A DNA stretch of 64,000 bases from Phycomyces nitens (GCA_022702545.1 JAHRBC010000001.1:5146001-5210000), one strand, 5' to 3'. Positions 1 through 11,262 are shown, counted from the stretch's first letter. Notes: a model not told the origin generated them from the letters alone. Made by a program: numbers and translations.

Positions 1-832
1 AAAACTTATTCTGCGTGTCGCGGTGCGAATGCTTGCTCAGTGCTCTGGCTCCCACTGTCAGTTGGTTGGTCATTTGTCTGGTACCTCTGGGGCCGGGATG
101 GTGAAGATGAGTAAAGGCTTCCAGGCATTGATTGAGGCTTGGTGGCATGGTGTCTAGATCATGGCCACCTGTTGTAGTCCGTAGGCCCAAAAAGAGTCGC
201 CAGTCTTGGGGTTCCATTACCTATGGTATGTATTGAGATCTGTAATCATCACAGTATATATATATCTGTATAATGACAGACATATCTCTAATGTGGTAGG
301 CTTTACCTCGAATACTAATTTATGGAGGGATGGTTTAATATCAGGACTCTCAAAAGCCAGAATACTCTCTTGCTCAATCACTTTCAGTCTGTTTCCAAAA
401 ACAAAAACAAGGTAAGACTCTTGACTAGTGCCAATAAACAATACAAAGATGATAAAACAAGGATTTTAATATATAGTCTACGCACCGTGAGGTGTTTGTC
501 ATTCCGAGTAAATCAAGTGGATTACTAGTGAGTATTGAAGATAATCTTCCTTGGTTGACGCGCCATTCGTCAAGTATGTCCGCCATGGCATGGCTGAATG
601 GGCGAGAAAGGGCTCCGGTGGCGAATGATCCACGAGCCGGATCTGCTTTGGCAAAGATGAGATCGTGAAGAGAAGAGAAGAGTAGGTTTTGGGGATCTGG
701 AGGTGGTTCCAACTGCAGCATCTCTCTACAGAGGGTTTCCCACTTTGGATAAGCTCTTCCCTTGCAGAGTAACTCGATGACGAGCGGGAGCATTAGAGGA
801 CCTTCATTGAGAATACATGTTTGTGTAGCCAT
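1..832 (-). CDS. Unknown conserved-looking protein, 3' end beyond the left edge
   Basis: I do not recognise this family. The first exon runs from the ATG at 832 to about 482 (117 codons), starts MATQTCILNEGPLMLPL, and contains a Pro-rich turn near residue 45 (LEPPPDPQNLL). A second open stretch runs from 220 to the window edge without a stop and reads EPQDWRLFLGLRTTTGG near its start and VGARALSKHSHRDTQ near the edge, which looks like conserved globular sequence. The proposed intron 221-481 (donor GTAGAC, acceptor CCATAG) keeps phase 0. Another donor, GTGCGT at about 487, would create a stop with that acceptor, so the junction is uncertain. The start ATG has in-frame stops just upstream and lies 33 nt after the stop of the small membrane ORF, in the same frame. 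The two could be one gene with an unrecognised intron. Confidence 0.5.
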
Positions 833-865
833 GAGATGTATTTAATAGCAATCAAAGTAAAAAGG

Positions 866-1312
866 TCATGCGTGGGATGGCTTTGTGCCTGGAGAGATGT
901 TGAAATAGTGGGAGAAATAGCTGGGGATCCTGAGTACAAAGCCCTGGATGGTGTGGATATTCATTGATCCGAACACTGGGTAAAAGCCATACAAGGCTGA
1001 CCAAGGATTCTTTTCTGACGTGAGCCTGGAAAGGTGAGTAGTGATAAGGGTCATGACAGCCGTCCAGTCTACTTGCTGCATTCTCTCCTTGAATGTCACC
1101 CAAAGTCTGTTTCTGGTTGCGGCTGAGATGCGTCCGAGGTCATCGCACATGCTGAGAGCAATAAAAGCACAAAAGAGACTGACTGTGGACATTATGGCCA
1201 GAACACAGGCGGTAATATAGGAAGCGAGCTGGACTACACCTGTTAGGCGTGATCTATCTGAAGCAGGTCTAAGCCAGCCATACGCAAGAGTAAGCAGGTT
1301 TGATAGTGACAT
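866..1312 (-). CDS. Small predicted one-pass membrane protein, unknown
   Basis: This is a 148-codon ORF beginning MSLSNLLTLAYGWL. I chose the ATG at 1312 because a long pyrimidine-rich leader (1313-1370 read on the minus strand), typical of genes in this window, lies immediately upstream. A longer reading from 1477 would have to be translated through that leader. One hydrophobic segment at about residues 27-52 (LASYITACVLAIMSTVSLF) is followed by a soluble tail with several aromatic residues. No family is recognised. It ends 33 nt before the next ORF (1-832) in the same frame, which is unusually tight for fungal genes. It may be a first exon of that gene or an independent small gene. Confidence 0.4.
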   Translation of the reverse strand: MSLSNLLTLAYGWLRPASDRSRLTGVVQLASYITACVLAIMSTVSLFCAFIALSMCDDLGRISAATRNRLWVTFKERMQQVDWTAVMTLITTHLSRLTSEKNPWSALYGFYPVFGSMNIHTIQGFVLRIPSYFSHYFNISPGTKPSHA

Positions 1313-1477
1313 GGAGTTGAGAAGAGAAGAGAAAAGAGAAAAGAAAAGAAAAGAGAACGCGGAAGAGATGCGAGGATATCTTGTCGACTGAACCCCCAAG
1401 GAACATAAATAAAGGCAGTCATCTGCATTGGATATTAAAAGGTAAAAAGCTGAGACAAAATAAATAAATATAAGCAT

Positions 1478-3052
1478 TCAATAGCATTTTCAACAGTTCA
1501 AGCTATATTAAAAGAGATTTAAAGGGTTTAGAAGCCAAGTTTGACACCAGAGATACGTTTATTACTTGTTTTTTTTTGTTTTTTTTTTTTTCAAGTTACG
1601 TTTGATATCCTAGAGTGATCCAGGGGTGCCGAGGTTCAGTGCTCTTGCAAGACCTCCATCAGTAACACTCCCGACTACAATGCATTTCATAAAAATGTAT
1701 GTTTTGAAAAGCTATTTTATGAGAATATAGTCAAGACTGAGAACACCAATGTCTGTGGTTTGTCAGGTCATTGTGAAAAGAATAAGCCAAGCTACTAGCC
1801 TCGGTTTTGTAAAGCTACACAAAAAACAACAACAACAACAACAATAAAAAGAAAAATAGGTTATTCTGGTACTGTTCAGAAACAGACCACATAAACTTAA
1901 TAATAAAGACGCCTATGGTGCAAAAAGACAATCATCAAAATCTCTACTTTCTCAAAAGTGCCAATCCTTTCTCTTTTTCTTTTTCCAAAGATAAGCAGAC
2001 AAGGGCCAGGCTCACAATTCTAGACATGAATATGTTACACATGACATGAATTTTTTCTTTTGAAAGAAAAGCCTATTCTTTTTTGATAATAGAATAATTA
2101 GTGTTCAAGAAGTATTGGCAGATCTATCTATAGTGGAGTTTTCAACCTTGTTTTTTTATGATTTGAAACAAATATAGCTGTCACAATCAAACACTGAATA
2201 AATTAATACCTAAAACGAACGTGTGTAACATAAAGTGGTGTATTTAGCAAGTACTCTTTTGGCTTGTATTACTTTTAATCTACACACGTTTGTAACAATC
2301 ATGTCAAAAAGGAAAACAGTCGAGGGAGTAGTAGATTTGTATATAAATTTTGAAGGAAAAGACAATAATTCTCTTTTTAATATAATAAATCCAAACAATC
2401 TAATGGTCCAAAATTCTCTTTGAGGGATAAATTAAAAAGACCCAAAGGAATAACTGGGAAATTAAAGAGAGCAGTCTTGGCTGGGAGCAGAAGCCAAAGT
2501 AAAGCCAGAAACAATATATTATCACCATTGTTATTTTATTTTTGGATAAAGGGGAGGGGGATTCAATAAGGAATCTCTCGGGCCAACAATAAAGTAGACA
2601 TTTTGGCTTAATGGGATTGTCGAGGTGATATGCCTTGGGTACCATTTGCTAGTGCCTCGATTGGATTCTCATGGAATAAAGGCACTTTAGAGAATTCAAG
2701 TAAAGATTATAAAAACACGAATTTTCAAGAGGAGGTAGGCCATCGTTATTTCGAGGCCTTTTTTTTTTCTTTATAAATAAAGGGCTGCAAAGTATGATGC
2801 CCTTGTGGGTCTAATGGCTTTACTTTATGGACGCTTATTGTATAAAAGACAATATACAGCCACGTTAAAATTAGACAGCTGTGAATCGAGTACAAGTTCA
2901 AAGCTGTCACCAAACAAGCCCAAACTCCATAAACGCCATCTTGAAACGAGAGGCTGAGCTTGGATATTTCCAAAGATTGCTCAACATACACGTTCTTTCA
3001 GACACGCGGATTCTCTCTTTCAACTCTTGTCATCATCACCATCATCATCGCT
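1478..3052. other. Intergenic, AT-rich, no supported gene
   Basis: This stretch separates the leftward gene pair from tropomyosin. It holds T-rich homopolymer runs near 1568-1591, a CAA run near 1828-1842, and many stops in all frames. A minus-strand peptide at about 1611-1688 has coding-like composition but is only 25 codons long. The last 60 bases before 3053 are CT-rich with CAT repeats and are probably the tropomyosin leader. Confidence 0.6.
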
Positions 3053-3654
3053 ATGGATAAAATTCGCGAAGTAAGAACATTCACACCGTTACAACCTACT
3101 TGCTGATCGTTTTATACAAAAATATAAAAAAAATAATAAAGAAAATTAACAACCTGCGCGCAGAAGTTGAAGCAGCACAGGCAAAGGGAGATGAATACGA
3201 AAGCGAATTCAAACGTCTCTCCCAAGACCAACTCCAACGCGAGCATGATATCAGTTCTTTAACAAACAAAAATCGAAACCTAGAAGTGGAATTGAAAGAG
3301 ACTATTGACAAGATGATGGCCCTCAAGGGTCTCGAAGAGGATGACAATCTGCTCAAGAAAGAAAAGGACACTGCCCAGCGCAAGATTAGTCTGCTGGAGC
3401 AAGAACTCGAGAATTCAGACAAGTCTTTAAGAGAGACTACTAAAAAGTAAGGCACTCCTTTTTGATGTATTGTATTAAACAATCATTCTAGTTTCCGGGA
3501 GGCAGATGTCAAGGCTGAACATTTCGAGCGCAAGATGCAGCAATTGGAGAATATGGTTGTGAATCAGGAGAGAAAGAATGAGGAGCTCACGTTGAAGAAT
3601 CAAGAATTGCAGAAATTGCTAGATGAGTTTAATGACCAACTCGATGACTTTTAG
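3053..3654 (+). CDS. TPM1: Tropomyosin, short fungal form
   Basis: Join 3053-3070, 3142-3446, 3492-3654, giving 161 residues, exactly the length of short fungal tropomyosins such as fission yeast Cdc8. The product is one continuous coiled coil with heptad hydrophobics. It starts MDKIREKINNLRAEVEAAQA and ends KLLDEFNDQLDDF, which fits the head-to-tail overlap ends of the family. Tropomyosin polymerises along formin-nucleated actin cables and supports myosin V transport and cytokinesis. The first exon is only 18 nt. Donors are GTAAGA and GTAAGG, and acceptors are ATAAAG and TTCTAG. A poly(A) signal AATAAA lies at 3807-3812. Both introns keep frame, and the model is very secure. Confidence 0.95.
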
Positions 3655-3847
3655 TCCATTCCAACCTATTTATTTTACTCTTCTTTTTTTTTCCCGTCAT
3701 TATATTCACATACACCCATACACCCATACACACATATATATCTCTTTACATATATGCATATGTATACATTATGTCTGTCTTTCTGTATGCTTTTTTTGCA
3801 TTCCATAATAAAGGTTGATTTTATTGTGAGGCGTAGGTTTTCCTTTT

Positions 3848-4303
3848 TTAGATCTCAGCCAATTCACGGAGACGACGGACGGTCGAACGGACAGTGGCAG
3901 CAGCAGTGGTTCTGTGTATATTAAGCAAGCATTATTGTTGATTAGCAAACAATAATAATAAAAATAATAAAATAAAAAAGCATGTCACTTACGAGACGGT
4001 GTAAGCACCACCAGCCATGGTCTTCTTGCAGCCCTTGCACTTCCAGATACCGACAGCAGTACGCTTGACAGCATCCTTACCGCAGAAGGTACAGGTGTAC
4101 TTGGCGTGCTGGGTGATTTCCATCTTCTTCACCTGCTTTCTGAGAGAGGCACCATAACGGGTACCGTACTTTCCGGTAATGCCGACCTTCTTAGTGCGCT
4201 TGGCCTGTAGATAGTGTATACGATGGATGGATGGACATAATGGTAGATTTGATTAGCATTGAAAAGTTCCTTGGATGGATGTGTATCCGAGGTGCCTTAC
4301 CAT
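3848..4303 (-). CDS. RPL43: 60S ribosomal protein eL43 (L37a)
   Basis: Complement join 3848-3911, 3993-4204, 4301-4303, giving 92 residues, the standard family length. The first exon consists of the ATG alone (CATG|GTAAGG), so the start codon is separated from the body by a 96-bp intron. The product carries the zinc ribbon: Cys-x2-Cys in TCTFCGKD, and Cys-x2-Cys in WKCKGCKKT. The C-terminus [19 protein letters not shown] matches eL43. It is a component of the large ribosomal subunit near the E site. It is divergent with the Kelch-BTB gene across 272 bp, so the two probably share an upstream region. Confidence 0.96.
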
Positions 4304-4575
4304 GTTGAAGTCGAGTCCAAAGAGGAAGATCCATCATACTGGAGGGATGGCGTGGGTCTTTGTGTGGACTCGACTGGTCCGAGCAGTGTGACGTATCGGG
4401 CCATTCATTTGTACTCCGATGAATTGTGAACTTATGCCTTTTTATGTTTAAGGAAACCAAAAAGGCATCTCTTACTTCTTTGTATTGGTGTATAGCGTGA
4501 ATTTACTTTTTCAATTGATAAAAGAAATAAAGAGGCTGAATAAGAAAGTCAAGTTCAAATATTAGCGAGATCGGG

Positions 4576-6285
4576 ATGCACAGACGACCAACCTCACCCT
4601 CTTTGCAACAATCCCCAGAAGGTTCTGTGCAAGATGAAGTACTGTTGCCACTCCCAACACCAGCACCAACACCGTGTCGCATTCTAGGAGAGTCCTTGGC
4701 ATCCTTGGTTGGAGCCTCCTTGACTGTTGTGGGCGATAGTGTCTATGTGTTTGGAGGATTTGACCGGTTTACAGATGAAGTATTCAAGTCATTATATAAA
4801 CTGGAGCGTCATGCAGGACAATCACGCTGGACAAGAATAATGTATACCAAAGGAGCAACGCCATCAGAACTTAGTGGACACTCTGTTACATTATGGAACG
4901 ACACTAAGCTGGTTGTATTTGGAGGCAGTTCGGAAGAAGAAAACACATTCTTCAATCAAATAGCCATCCTTGACCTCTCTACAATGGTCTGGTCTCACCC
5001 CTCAACCACAGGACATGTCCCAGAAGGGCGAGTGCGCCATTCAGCCACGATTTATCAAAACAAGCTTTACATTGCAGGTGGAACCACAGCCAACCCTTCT
5101 AGTTTTGCCGATACACTTCTTATACTTGACCTCGAGACATTGGAATGGCAACCGCCTGTCAGTTTTGTAAAGCGACAGCAGCATGTAACCTTTGTCTACA
5201 ACAATCGTCTGTATCTTTATGGTGGATTTAGAGAGGATATGGGTCGTTCCAATCATTTGTCGTTTATCAACCTCGACACCTATTCGATCACCCATCTTGA
5301 CTTTGAGTCTGCATCGGCACCTCCTCTTACAGGCCAACGTTTTGGCCAGATATGTGGCGATCAGTTGGTCGTAGTTGTCGTGACAGCCCCTTCGACTGCT
5401 GCCACTGTACGAACCACTCGAGAGACTCATCAACCCCAGGTTCATGCCACGGGTGTGTGGACATTGGATTTGGCATCTATGCAGTGGCAACAACGGGAAA
5501 TGGGAACACGTTACGGTGTATGTCATTGGCACTGCTTTGCAATGGCTGAAAACGACACAGCGTTTTATCTGTTTGGAACAGAAGAAGACGAACCCTATGA
5601 CTATTATGCCATGGCTCTACGAGTGGATTTGCAAGAGCTAGGCATTATGGTCGTACCTCCTCCTCAACTTGGCTATGATCTTGTCAACCTATTGGGTTCA
5701 AACACCGGCGATTTCTCAATATGCTCAAGTCTTGAAAATGAAAAGGGAGAAGTGCGTGTCCATCGGCTGGTCCTCATGGCACGTTGGCCTCATTTTGCTG
5801 CATTGTTACAATCTGGAATGGAAGAAACAGTCCAATCTACACTCATGATGCCATACGATCTAGAGTCCCTGCAAGCCCTGGTGATCTACCTCTATTCTGA
5901 TTCTATTGACCAAATACGCCAAAAGGGTGTGATTGCCGATCTACTGGTGATTGCTCAAGTATATGAGCTACCAAGATTAAGCACATTGTGTATCCGACGA
6001 TTGCATCATCCAATGACGATTGACAGTGTGAGCAAGATATACCACTGTGCAGGGCTTGCTGGTCAAACAGGACTTCAACATTCTGCTCTGGCATATATGT
6101 TTCAGCACTTTGGTGCAGTATCTCACACTCATGCGTTTAGGAGTCTTCCGCGTGAAGTTTTATTTCAGATCTGGGATGCAATGCCTGACAATGCAACAAT
6201 TGTTGGCTATACAAGCCGCAGCCCTTCTGTAGAACAAGATGCAGGGCGACATTCTGACAGTGAGATGAGTGGCGTGGATTCCTGA
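4576..6285 (+). CDS. Kelch-repeat plus BTB/POZ domain protein, intronless
   Basis: A 569-residue single-exon ORF. Residues about 45-350 contain Kelch blades, recognised by repeated GDSVYVFGGF, KLVVFGGS, KLYIAGGT and RLYLYGGF strands with the double-Gly turn and following Trp positions, forming a beta-propeller. Residues about 385-490 form a BTB domain (VRVHRLVLMARWPHFAALL is the characteristic HrxVLxxRsxyF helix), followed by a BACK-like helical segment. Kelch-before-BTB order is known in LZTR1-like and amoebal/fungal RngB-like proteins. Such proteins are often Cul3 ligase adaptors, but the substrate cannot be told here. Intronlessness is unusual beside genes with 2-16 introns and could reflect retroposition or simple intron loss. 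A poly(A) signal lies at 6295-6300. Confidence 0.85.
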   Translation: MHRRPTSPSLQQSPEGSVQDEVLLPLPTPAPTPCRILGESLASLVGASLTVVGDSVYVFGGFDRFTDEVFKSLYKLERHAGQSRWTRIMYTKGATPSELSGHSVTLWNDTKLVVFGGSSEEENTFFNQIAILDLSTMVWSHPSTTGHVPEGRVRHSATIYQNKLYIAGGTTANPSSFADTLLILDLETLEWQPPVSFVKRQQHVTFVYNNRLYLYGGFREDMGRSNHLSFINLDTYSITHLDFESASAPPLTGQRFGQICGDQLVVVVVTAPSTAATVRTTRETHQPQVHATGVWTLDLASMQWQQREMGTRYGVCHWHCFAMAENDTAFYLFGTEEDEPYDYYAMALRVDLQELGIMVVPPPQLGYDLVNLLGSNTGDFSICSSLENEKGEVRVHRLVLMARWPHFAALLQSGMEETVQSTLMMPYDLESLQALVIYLYSDSIDQIRQKGVIADLLVIAQVYELPRLSTLCIRRLHHPMTIDSVSKIYHCAGLAGQTGLQHSALAYMFQHFGAVSHTHAFRSLPREVLFQIWDAMPDNATIVGYTSRSPSVEQDAGRHSDSEMSGVDS

Positions 6286-6530
6286 TTGTCCTTCAATAAA
6301 ACAACAAATAGAATGAAAAGACTGAAAAAAAAAGGGTTGTCGGACGTGGGAGAGGCCGGCAGCAGGAAACCCCCGGACCGCCCCTCCCACCTAGTCCCCT
6401 TCATACACATCCACATAGCACATACATCCTCCATAATTCCTTGGGCGACGAATCGAACCCAAGTACGCCCAATCCAGTCCGCAATCTACCCCATCCCCCT
6501 CTTACTTCACCTCCATCCATCCATCGCACT

Positions 6531-6971
6531 ATGGTGAGTTGAGATTCATCTCCCAACCCCTTTCTCTTTCCTTTATCCAATCCTCATTTCTGATGCGATT
6601 AGGTTGCCGTCAAAGCCCACCAACTCCGTAACAAGAACAAGGCCGAGCTCTTGAAGGCTCTCGATGAGCAGAAGCAGGAACTTGCTTCCCTCCGTGTCCA
6701 AAAGGTGGCTGGTGGATCTGCCTCCAAGCTCCAGGCCATTGGTCAAGCTCGCAAGAACGTTGCCCGTACCTTGACTGTGATCAACCAGACCCAACGTGAC
6801 CAGCTCCGTCTCTTTTACCAGAAGAAGAAGTTGATCCCCATTGATCTCCGTGTCAAGAAGACCCGTGCTCTCCGCAGAGCCTTGACTCCCTATGAGCGTA
6901 GCCTCAAGACTGTCAAGTACCAGAAGAAGCAGGCTCATTTCCCCATGCGCAAGTACGCTGTCAAGGCTTAA
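6531..6971 (+). CDS. RPL35: 60S ribosomal protein eL35 (uL29)
   Basis: Join 6531-6533, 6603-6971, giving 123 residues, the normal length. As in the eL43 gene, exon 1 is only the ATG, followed by a 69-bp intron with donor GTGAGT and acceptor GATTAG. The product begins [20 protein letters not shown] and includes the conserved [15 protein letters not shown] and the C-terminal [16 protein letters not shown]. The protein lies near the exit tunnel and contacts SRP and nascent-chain factors. The leader is C-rich and pyrimidine-rich up to the ATG, as expected for ribosomal-protein genes. A poly(A) signal lies at 7015-7020. Confidence 0.96.
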
Positions 6972-8776
6972 AAAAAGGGATTATACAAACAAAACAAAAA
7001 ACTTGACTTCATTCAATAAAGCCATCCCTCACTCATACATGCATTCTTGTAAATCAACAATATTATATAAAAGTTTATTAAGTTGGAACAGTAAATATTA
7101 TTAGTAGAGGATTATTTGGTTGAATTGGCAATGGGTTTTTCATTGCTAAATAAAACTTGTATATTACGCTTATCAAGTCTCTCTCTATATATATATTTTT
7201 GGGGGGGCTAGTTTTATTAGCGGGTGATGCTTCTCGTATATCTCCTGTAGTGGTTATACTGGTTGGAAAGTGGGCTTTTTTTTTTGGTTTTATTTTTTAT
7301 AAAATATTTCTTGGGTTCGCATACATCTTCCTGCATTATATTTTTTGATTTCCGATACCAGCATGAACTTCAAAAGACTGCTCTTTGACTTGCCTTTTAT
7401 GGGTATACTATGCTTTAACTTGCATGACTTTAGAGATCCCTTTTTTTGTGTTGACGTCACTTTTGATTCGCTTCCAAAAAAAAAAAAAAAAAAGACGGTG
7501 ATGATACGATACATCAGAGGCGTTGTTTGGGATTGTAATCTCCGCAGAAACTTTATATCTCAATCACATTTATCCCAATAGAAAACCAAAGCACACCAGT
7601 CGGTAGATTAGTAACGTTTGTAGTAAGATTTTAATTCTCTACCAATTTCATTCCACATGAACATTCTTGTAGCTCTCTTTAGATGCTATTTATTGGATGT
7701 TTATTTTTTAGTGACATTAGTAAATCAACTTTTATTTATAGTAATGATGGTTTAAGTTTATTTGACATTTTTCCCCAGTTTGTTTAAATTGTCGGATATT
7801 AAATTCAGATTATGCCAGCAGAATAAGCATCTGGTTTTATATTTGAATTGGCCCTACGGACAGTACTGCAGGATACTACTTGCTGTCCCCATAGGATTAT
7901 ATCACTCTATACAGTTCAATACACCATCTATCTTTCCAAGTAATACATAGAATCCCATTTAGATGCTTGGTAAATGTCTACAATCATCCTTGGTACCAAT
8001 ATATTTTAAGAAAAAAATGTATTTTCAAGCTACAATTTCTAGTGGTCAATGTAATGCCTATCACTATTATTATTATTGCTGCTTGTTTGTTTGTTTGCAT
8101 GTAGTGATTCATAAAGATCCTGTTATACTAATTACATCCAATAGACATTCTTGTGTATAAAGAATACAACAAAAAAGCAATAATAAAAGATTATATGGTC
8201 ACTAAACAATGATTTATTGATAATAGACCTAGAATATGACAATATTCCCTCTTTATTATTATTATTATGAACCATGGGTATTAAATGTCTAGTAGGTGAA
8301 ATAGGCCCCAAGAAACATTTTAATGACGAATAATTATATGCCAAGAGTAAATATAATCCCAAGGGCATGTAACATAATAATAAAGTATCTAGAGCCTTCT
8401 ATACAAGGGGTGAATAGCCGTTTCTATAATTAATTAGGAATACACGCATGGCGTATATTTGGCAGTACTGCTGAACATATGTTAATTTATAAAGGCCAGA
8501 TTCTTTTGCATATATCATTACTTTAGATTGGACAGTGGGTCTTTTGAACAGTAGAGGTCTTTAGCCCTAAAGAGGTAATATAAATCCATGTAAATATTTG
8601 TACAAAAAAAAACACACACACACACACCTCTTTAAGATTGAATTGTTTCAAAATTGAAACTAAAGAGATCATTCGTAGGTGGAGGAGCCTTGCAATGATT
8701 TATAATGTATGACATGGATCTCAATCGAAAGTTGTGGAAACGGTATCAGATAATGACCAGTGATATAGCCCTAACT

Positions 8777-8784
8777 TGACGTCA
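8777..8784. promoter_or_regulatory. CRE-type octamer TGACGTCA upstream of HSP90
   Basis: A perfect palindromic TGACGTCA lies 229 bp upstream of the HSP90 ATG and is followed by CGTAA. This is the classical ATF/CREB bZIP site. A second copy sits at 7452-7459 in the same spacer. Function is inferred from the consensus only. Confidence 0.4.
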
Positions 8785-8926
8785 CGTAATGTGGTGATGT
8801 ACTGTCCGTAAACATTTTTTTAAATAAAAAAAAACTTTCTACAGTGTTCTCGCCTATTCAAGCACAGAGAAGGGGGGGCATGTTGGATTGTTTCTAAAAA
8901 ATTGGCAGGGTTCTTATTTGATTGCA

Positions 8927-8934
8927 TATAAATA
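8927..8934 (+). promoter_or_regulatory. TATA box of HSP90
   Basis: TATAAATA lies 79 bp upstream of the HSP90 start codon and is followed by a CT-rich stretch suited to transcription initiation. Strongly inducible chaperone genes usually have a TATA box. Confidence 0.55.
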
Positions 8935-9012
8935 CAAGCCAATTCTTCATCTTTTTCTTTTTTCTTTCTTCAGTATTTTCTCTTTTACTTTTTAATTGAA
9001 TTAACTTTTACA

Positions 9013-11262
9013 ATGGTCGAAACAGAAACATTTTCCTTCCAGGCTGAGATCTCTCAGTTGATGAGCCTGATCATCAATACGTTCTACTCCAACAAGGTAA
9101 GTCAATAAGAGAGGGGGGTATTGGGATCTCTTGACTGACGCGTAATCAATCTTCTTCAAGGAAATCTTCTTGCGTGAATTGATCTCAAATTCCTCTGATG
9201 CTCTGGACAAGATTCGCTACCAATCCTTGACTGATCCTTCTGTCTTGGACTCTGAAAAGGAGTTCTTTATCCGCATTACTCCCGACAAAGAGAACAATGT
9301 CCTTTCCATCCGCGACTCCGGTATCGGCATGACTAAAGCCGATCTGGTCAACAACTTGGGCACAATCGCCAAGTCTGGCACCAAGGCATTCATGGAAGCA
9401 CTTTCATCAGGTGCAGATATCTCCATGATCGGTCAATTTGGTGTTGGTTTCTACTCTGCATACCTTGTAGCAGACAAAGTCCAGGTCATCACCAAGCACA
9501 ACGATGACGAGCAATACATCTGGGAATCCGCTGCCGGTGGCTCATTCACCATCACTCGCGATGAGGTCAACCCTTCCATTGGCCGTGGTACTGAAATGCG
9601 CCTCTTCATGAAGGAAGATCAGCTAGAATACCTAGAGGAAAAGAAGATCAAGGATATTGTAAAGAAGCACTCTGAGTTTATCTCTTACCCAATCCAGCTC
9701 GTCGTCGAAAAGGAAGTCGAGAAGGAGGTCTCGGATGATGAAGAAATGAAGGATGCCGATTCCACAGAGAAGCCCAAGATCGAGGAAATTGATGACGAGG
9801 ATGACAAGAAGGAGGAGAAAAAGAAGAAGACCATCAAGGAAACCGTGACCGAGACTGAGGAGCTCAACAAGACCAAGCCCCTTTGGACCCGTAACCCTGA
9901 AGAAGTCAAGCTTGAGGAGTACACCCAGTTCTACAAGGCTCTTACCAATGACTGGGAAGACCATCTTGCTGTCAAGCACTTTTCAGTCGAAGGTCAGCTC
10001 GAATTCCGTGCCATCCTGTTTGTTCCCAAGCGTGCTCCATTCGACATGTTTGAGACCAAGAAGAAGCGCAACAACATCAAGCTCTATGTCCGCCGTGTGT
10101 TTATCATGGACGACTGTGACGAGCTGATCCCCGAATGGCTTAACTTTGTCAAGGGTGTGGTGGACTCTGAAGATCTTCCCCTCAACATCTCCCGTGAGGT
10201 CCTCCAGCAGAACAAGATTCTCAAGGTCATTCGCAAGAACCTTGTCAAGAAGTGTCTCGAGATGTTTGCTGAGATTGCCGAAGACAAGGAGAACTTTGAC
10301 AAGTTCTACGAGGCCTTCTCCAAGAACCTCAAGTTGGGTATCCATGAAGACACCCAGAACCGCACCAAGATTGCCGAGCTCTTGCGTTACAGCTCTACCA
10401 AGTCTGGTGATGAGATGACCTCGCTTAAAGACTACGTTACCCGTATGGGTGAGAAGCAAAAGAACATTTACTACATCACTGGAGAGTCCCGGGCTGCGAT
10501 CGAGAACTCTCCCTTCCTCGAAGGCTTCAAGAAGAAGAACATTGAAGTCTTGTTGATGACCGACCCAATTGATGAGTACAGCACTCAGGTATTTCTACAT
10601 TAACATATAAATCATCTATTCCAAAAATACTGATCGTTCAATGTCTTTCTTTCTTTTATTATTAGCAATTGAAAGAATATGATGGCAAGCCCCTTGTATG
10701 CATCACAAAGGAGGGTGTCGAGATTGAAGAAGACGAAGATGAAAAGAAGGCCCGTGAGGAAGAGGAGAAGAAGTGTGAGGGACTCTGCAAGGCTGTCAAG
10801 GAAATCCTTGGTGACAAGGTCGAGAAGGTCGTTGTATCCAACAAGCTTACCGATTCTCCGTGTGTGCTCACCACCGGTCAATTCGGCTGGTCTGCAAACA
10901 TGGAGCGTATCATGAAGGCCCAGGCTCTCCGTGACTCTTCCATGTCGTCTTACATGGCTTCCAAGAAGACCTTTGAGCTCAATCCCCATCATGCAATTAT
11001 CAAGAGCCTTTCTGCCAAGGTTGAGGCTGACAGCGGCGACCGCACTGTCAAGGACTTGACTACACTTTTGTACGAAACTGCACTACTCACCTCTGGCTTC
11101 TCTCTTGATGACCCAAGTTCATTTGCCCACCGTATTCACCGCATGGTTGCTCTTGGCCTTAGCATTGATGAAGAAGATTTGCCCACAGCCGAGACCGAGG
11201 ATGCTCCTCCAGCCGAGTCGACGCCTACAGAAGAGTCTTCCAAGATGGAAGAAGTCGATTAA
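9013..11262 (+). CDS. HSP90: Cytosolic heat-shock protein HSP90
   Basis: Join 9013-9096, 9161-10588, 10666-11262, giving 702 residues. It is the ATP-dependent cytosolic chaperone for kinases, receptors and other clients. The GHKL ATPase domain shows [33 protein letters not shown] and [13 protein letters not shown]. An acidic/Lys-rich linker follows at about residues 210-265. The middle domain contains [16 protein letters not shown], with the catalytic Arg. The protein ends MEEVD, the TPR co-chaperone docking motif, so it is cytosolic rather than ER or mitochondrial. Donors are GTAAGT and GTATTT. The shortened ORF at 9170 misses exon 1, which encodes [17 protein letters not shown] sequence after MVET. 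A poly(A) signal lies at 11363-11368. Confidence 0.97.

Larger units (their letters stand above)
6972..9012. other. Intergenic, eL35 3' flank and HSP90 promoter
   Basis: No gene is supported. The region has homopolymer and simple runs (T-run near 7278, A-run 7477-7492, CA-run 8610-8627), two exact TGACGTCA octamers, and a TATA box close to HSP90. The 60 bases before 9013 are strongly CT-rich. I looked for regularly phased GAA/TTC heat-shock arrays and saw no clear three-unit element. Confidence 0.6.

Noticed and set aside
1611..1688. Minus-strand 25-codon peptide ending in GTPGSL
   Set aside because: Coding-like but too short, with no recognisable upstream exon or splice site.
6440..6475. 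tRNA T-arm-like GGTTCGATTCG on the minus strand near the eL35 leader
   Set aside because: Flanks do not form an acceptor or anticodon stem; only a CTTGGG/CCCAAG inverted repeat is present.
9632..10459. Long minus-strand ORFs over HSP90
   Set aside because: Leu/Val/Ser-rich shadows of the HSP90 exon 2 coding strand.
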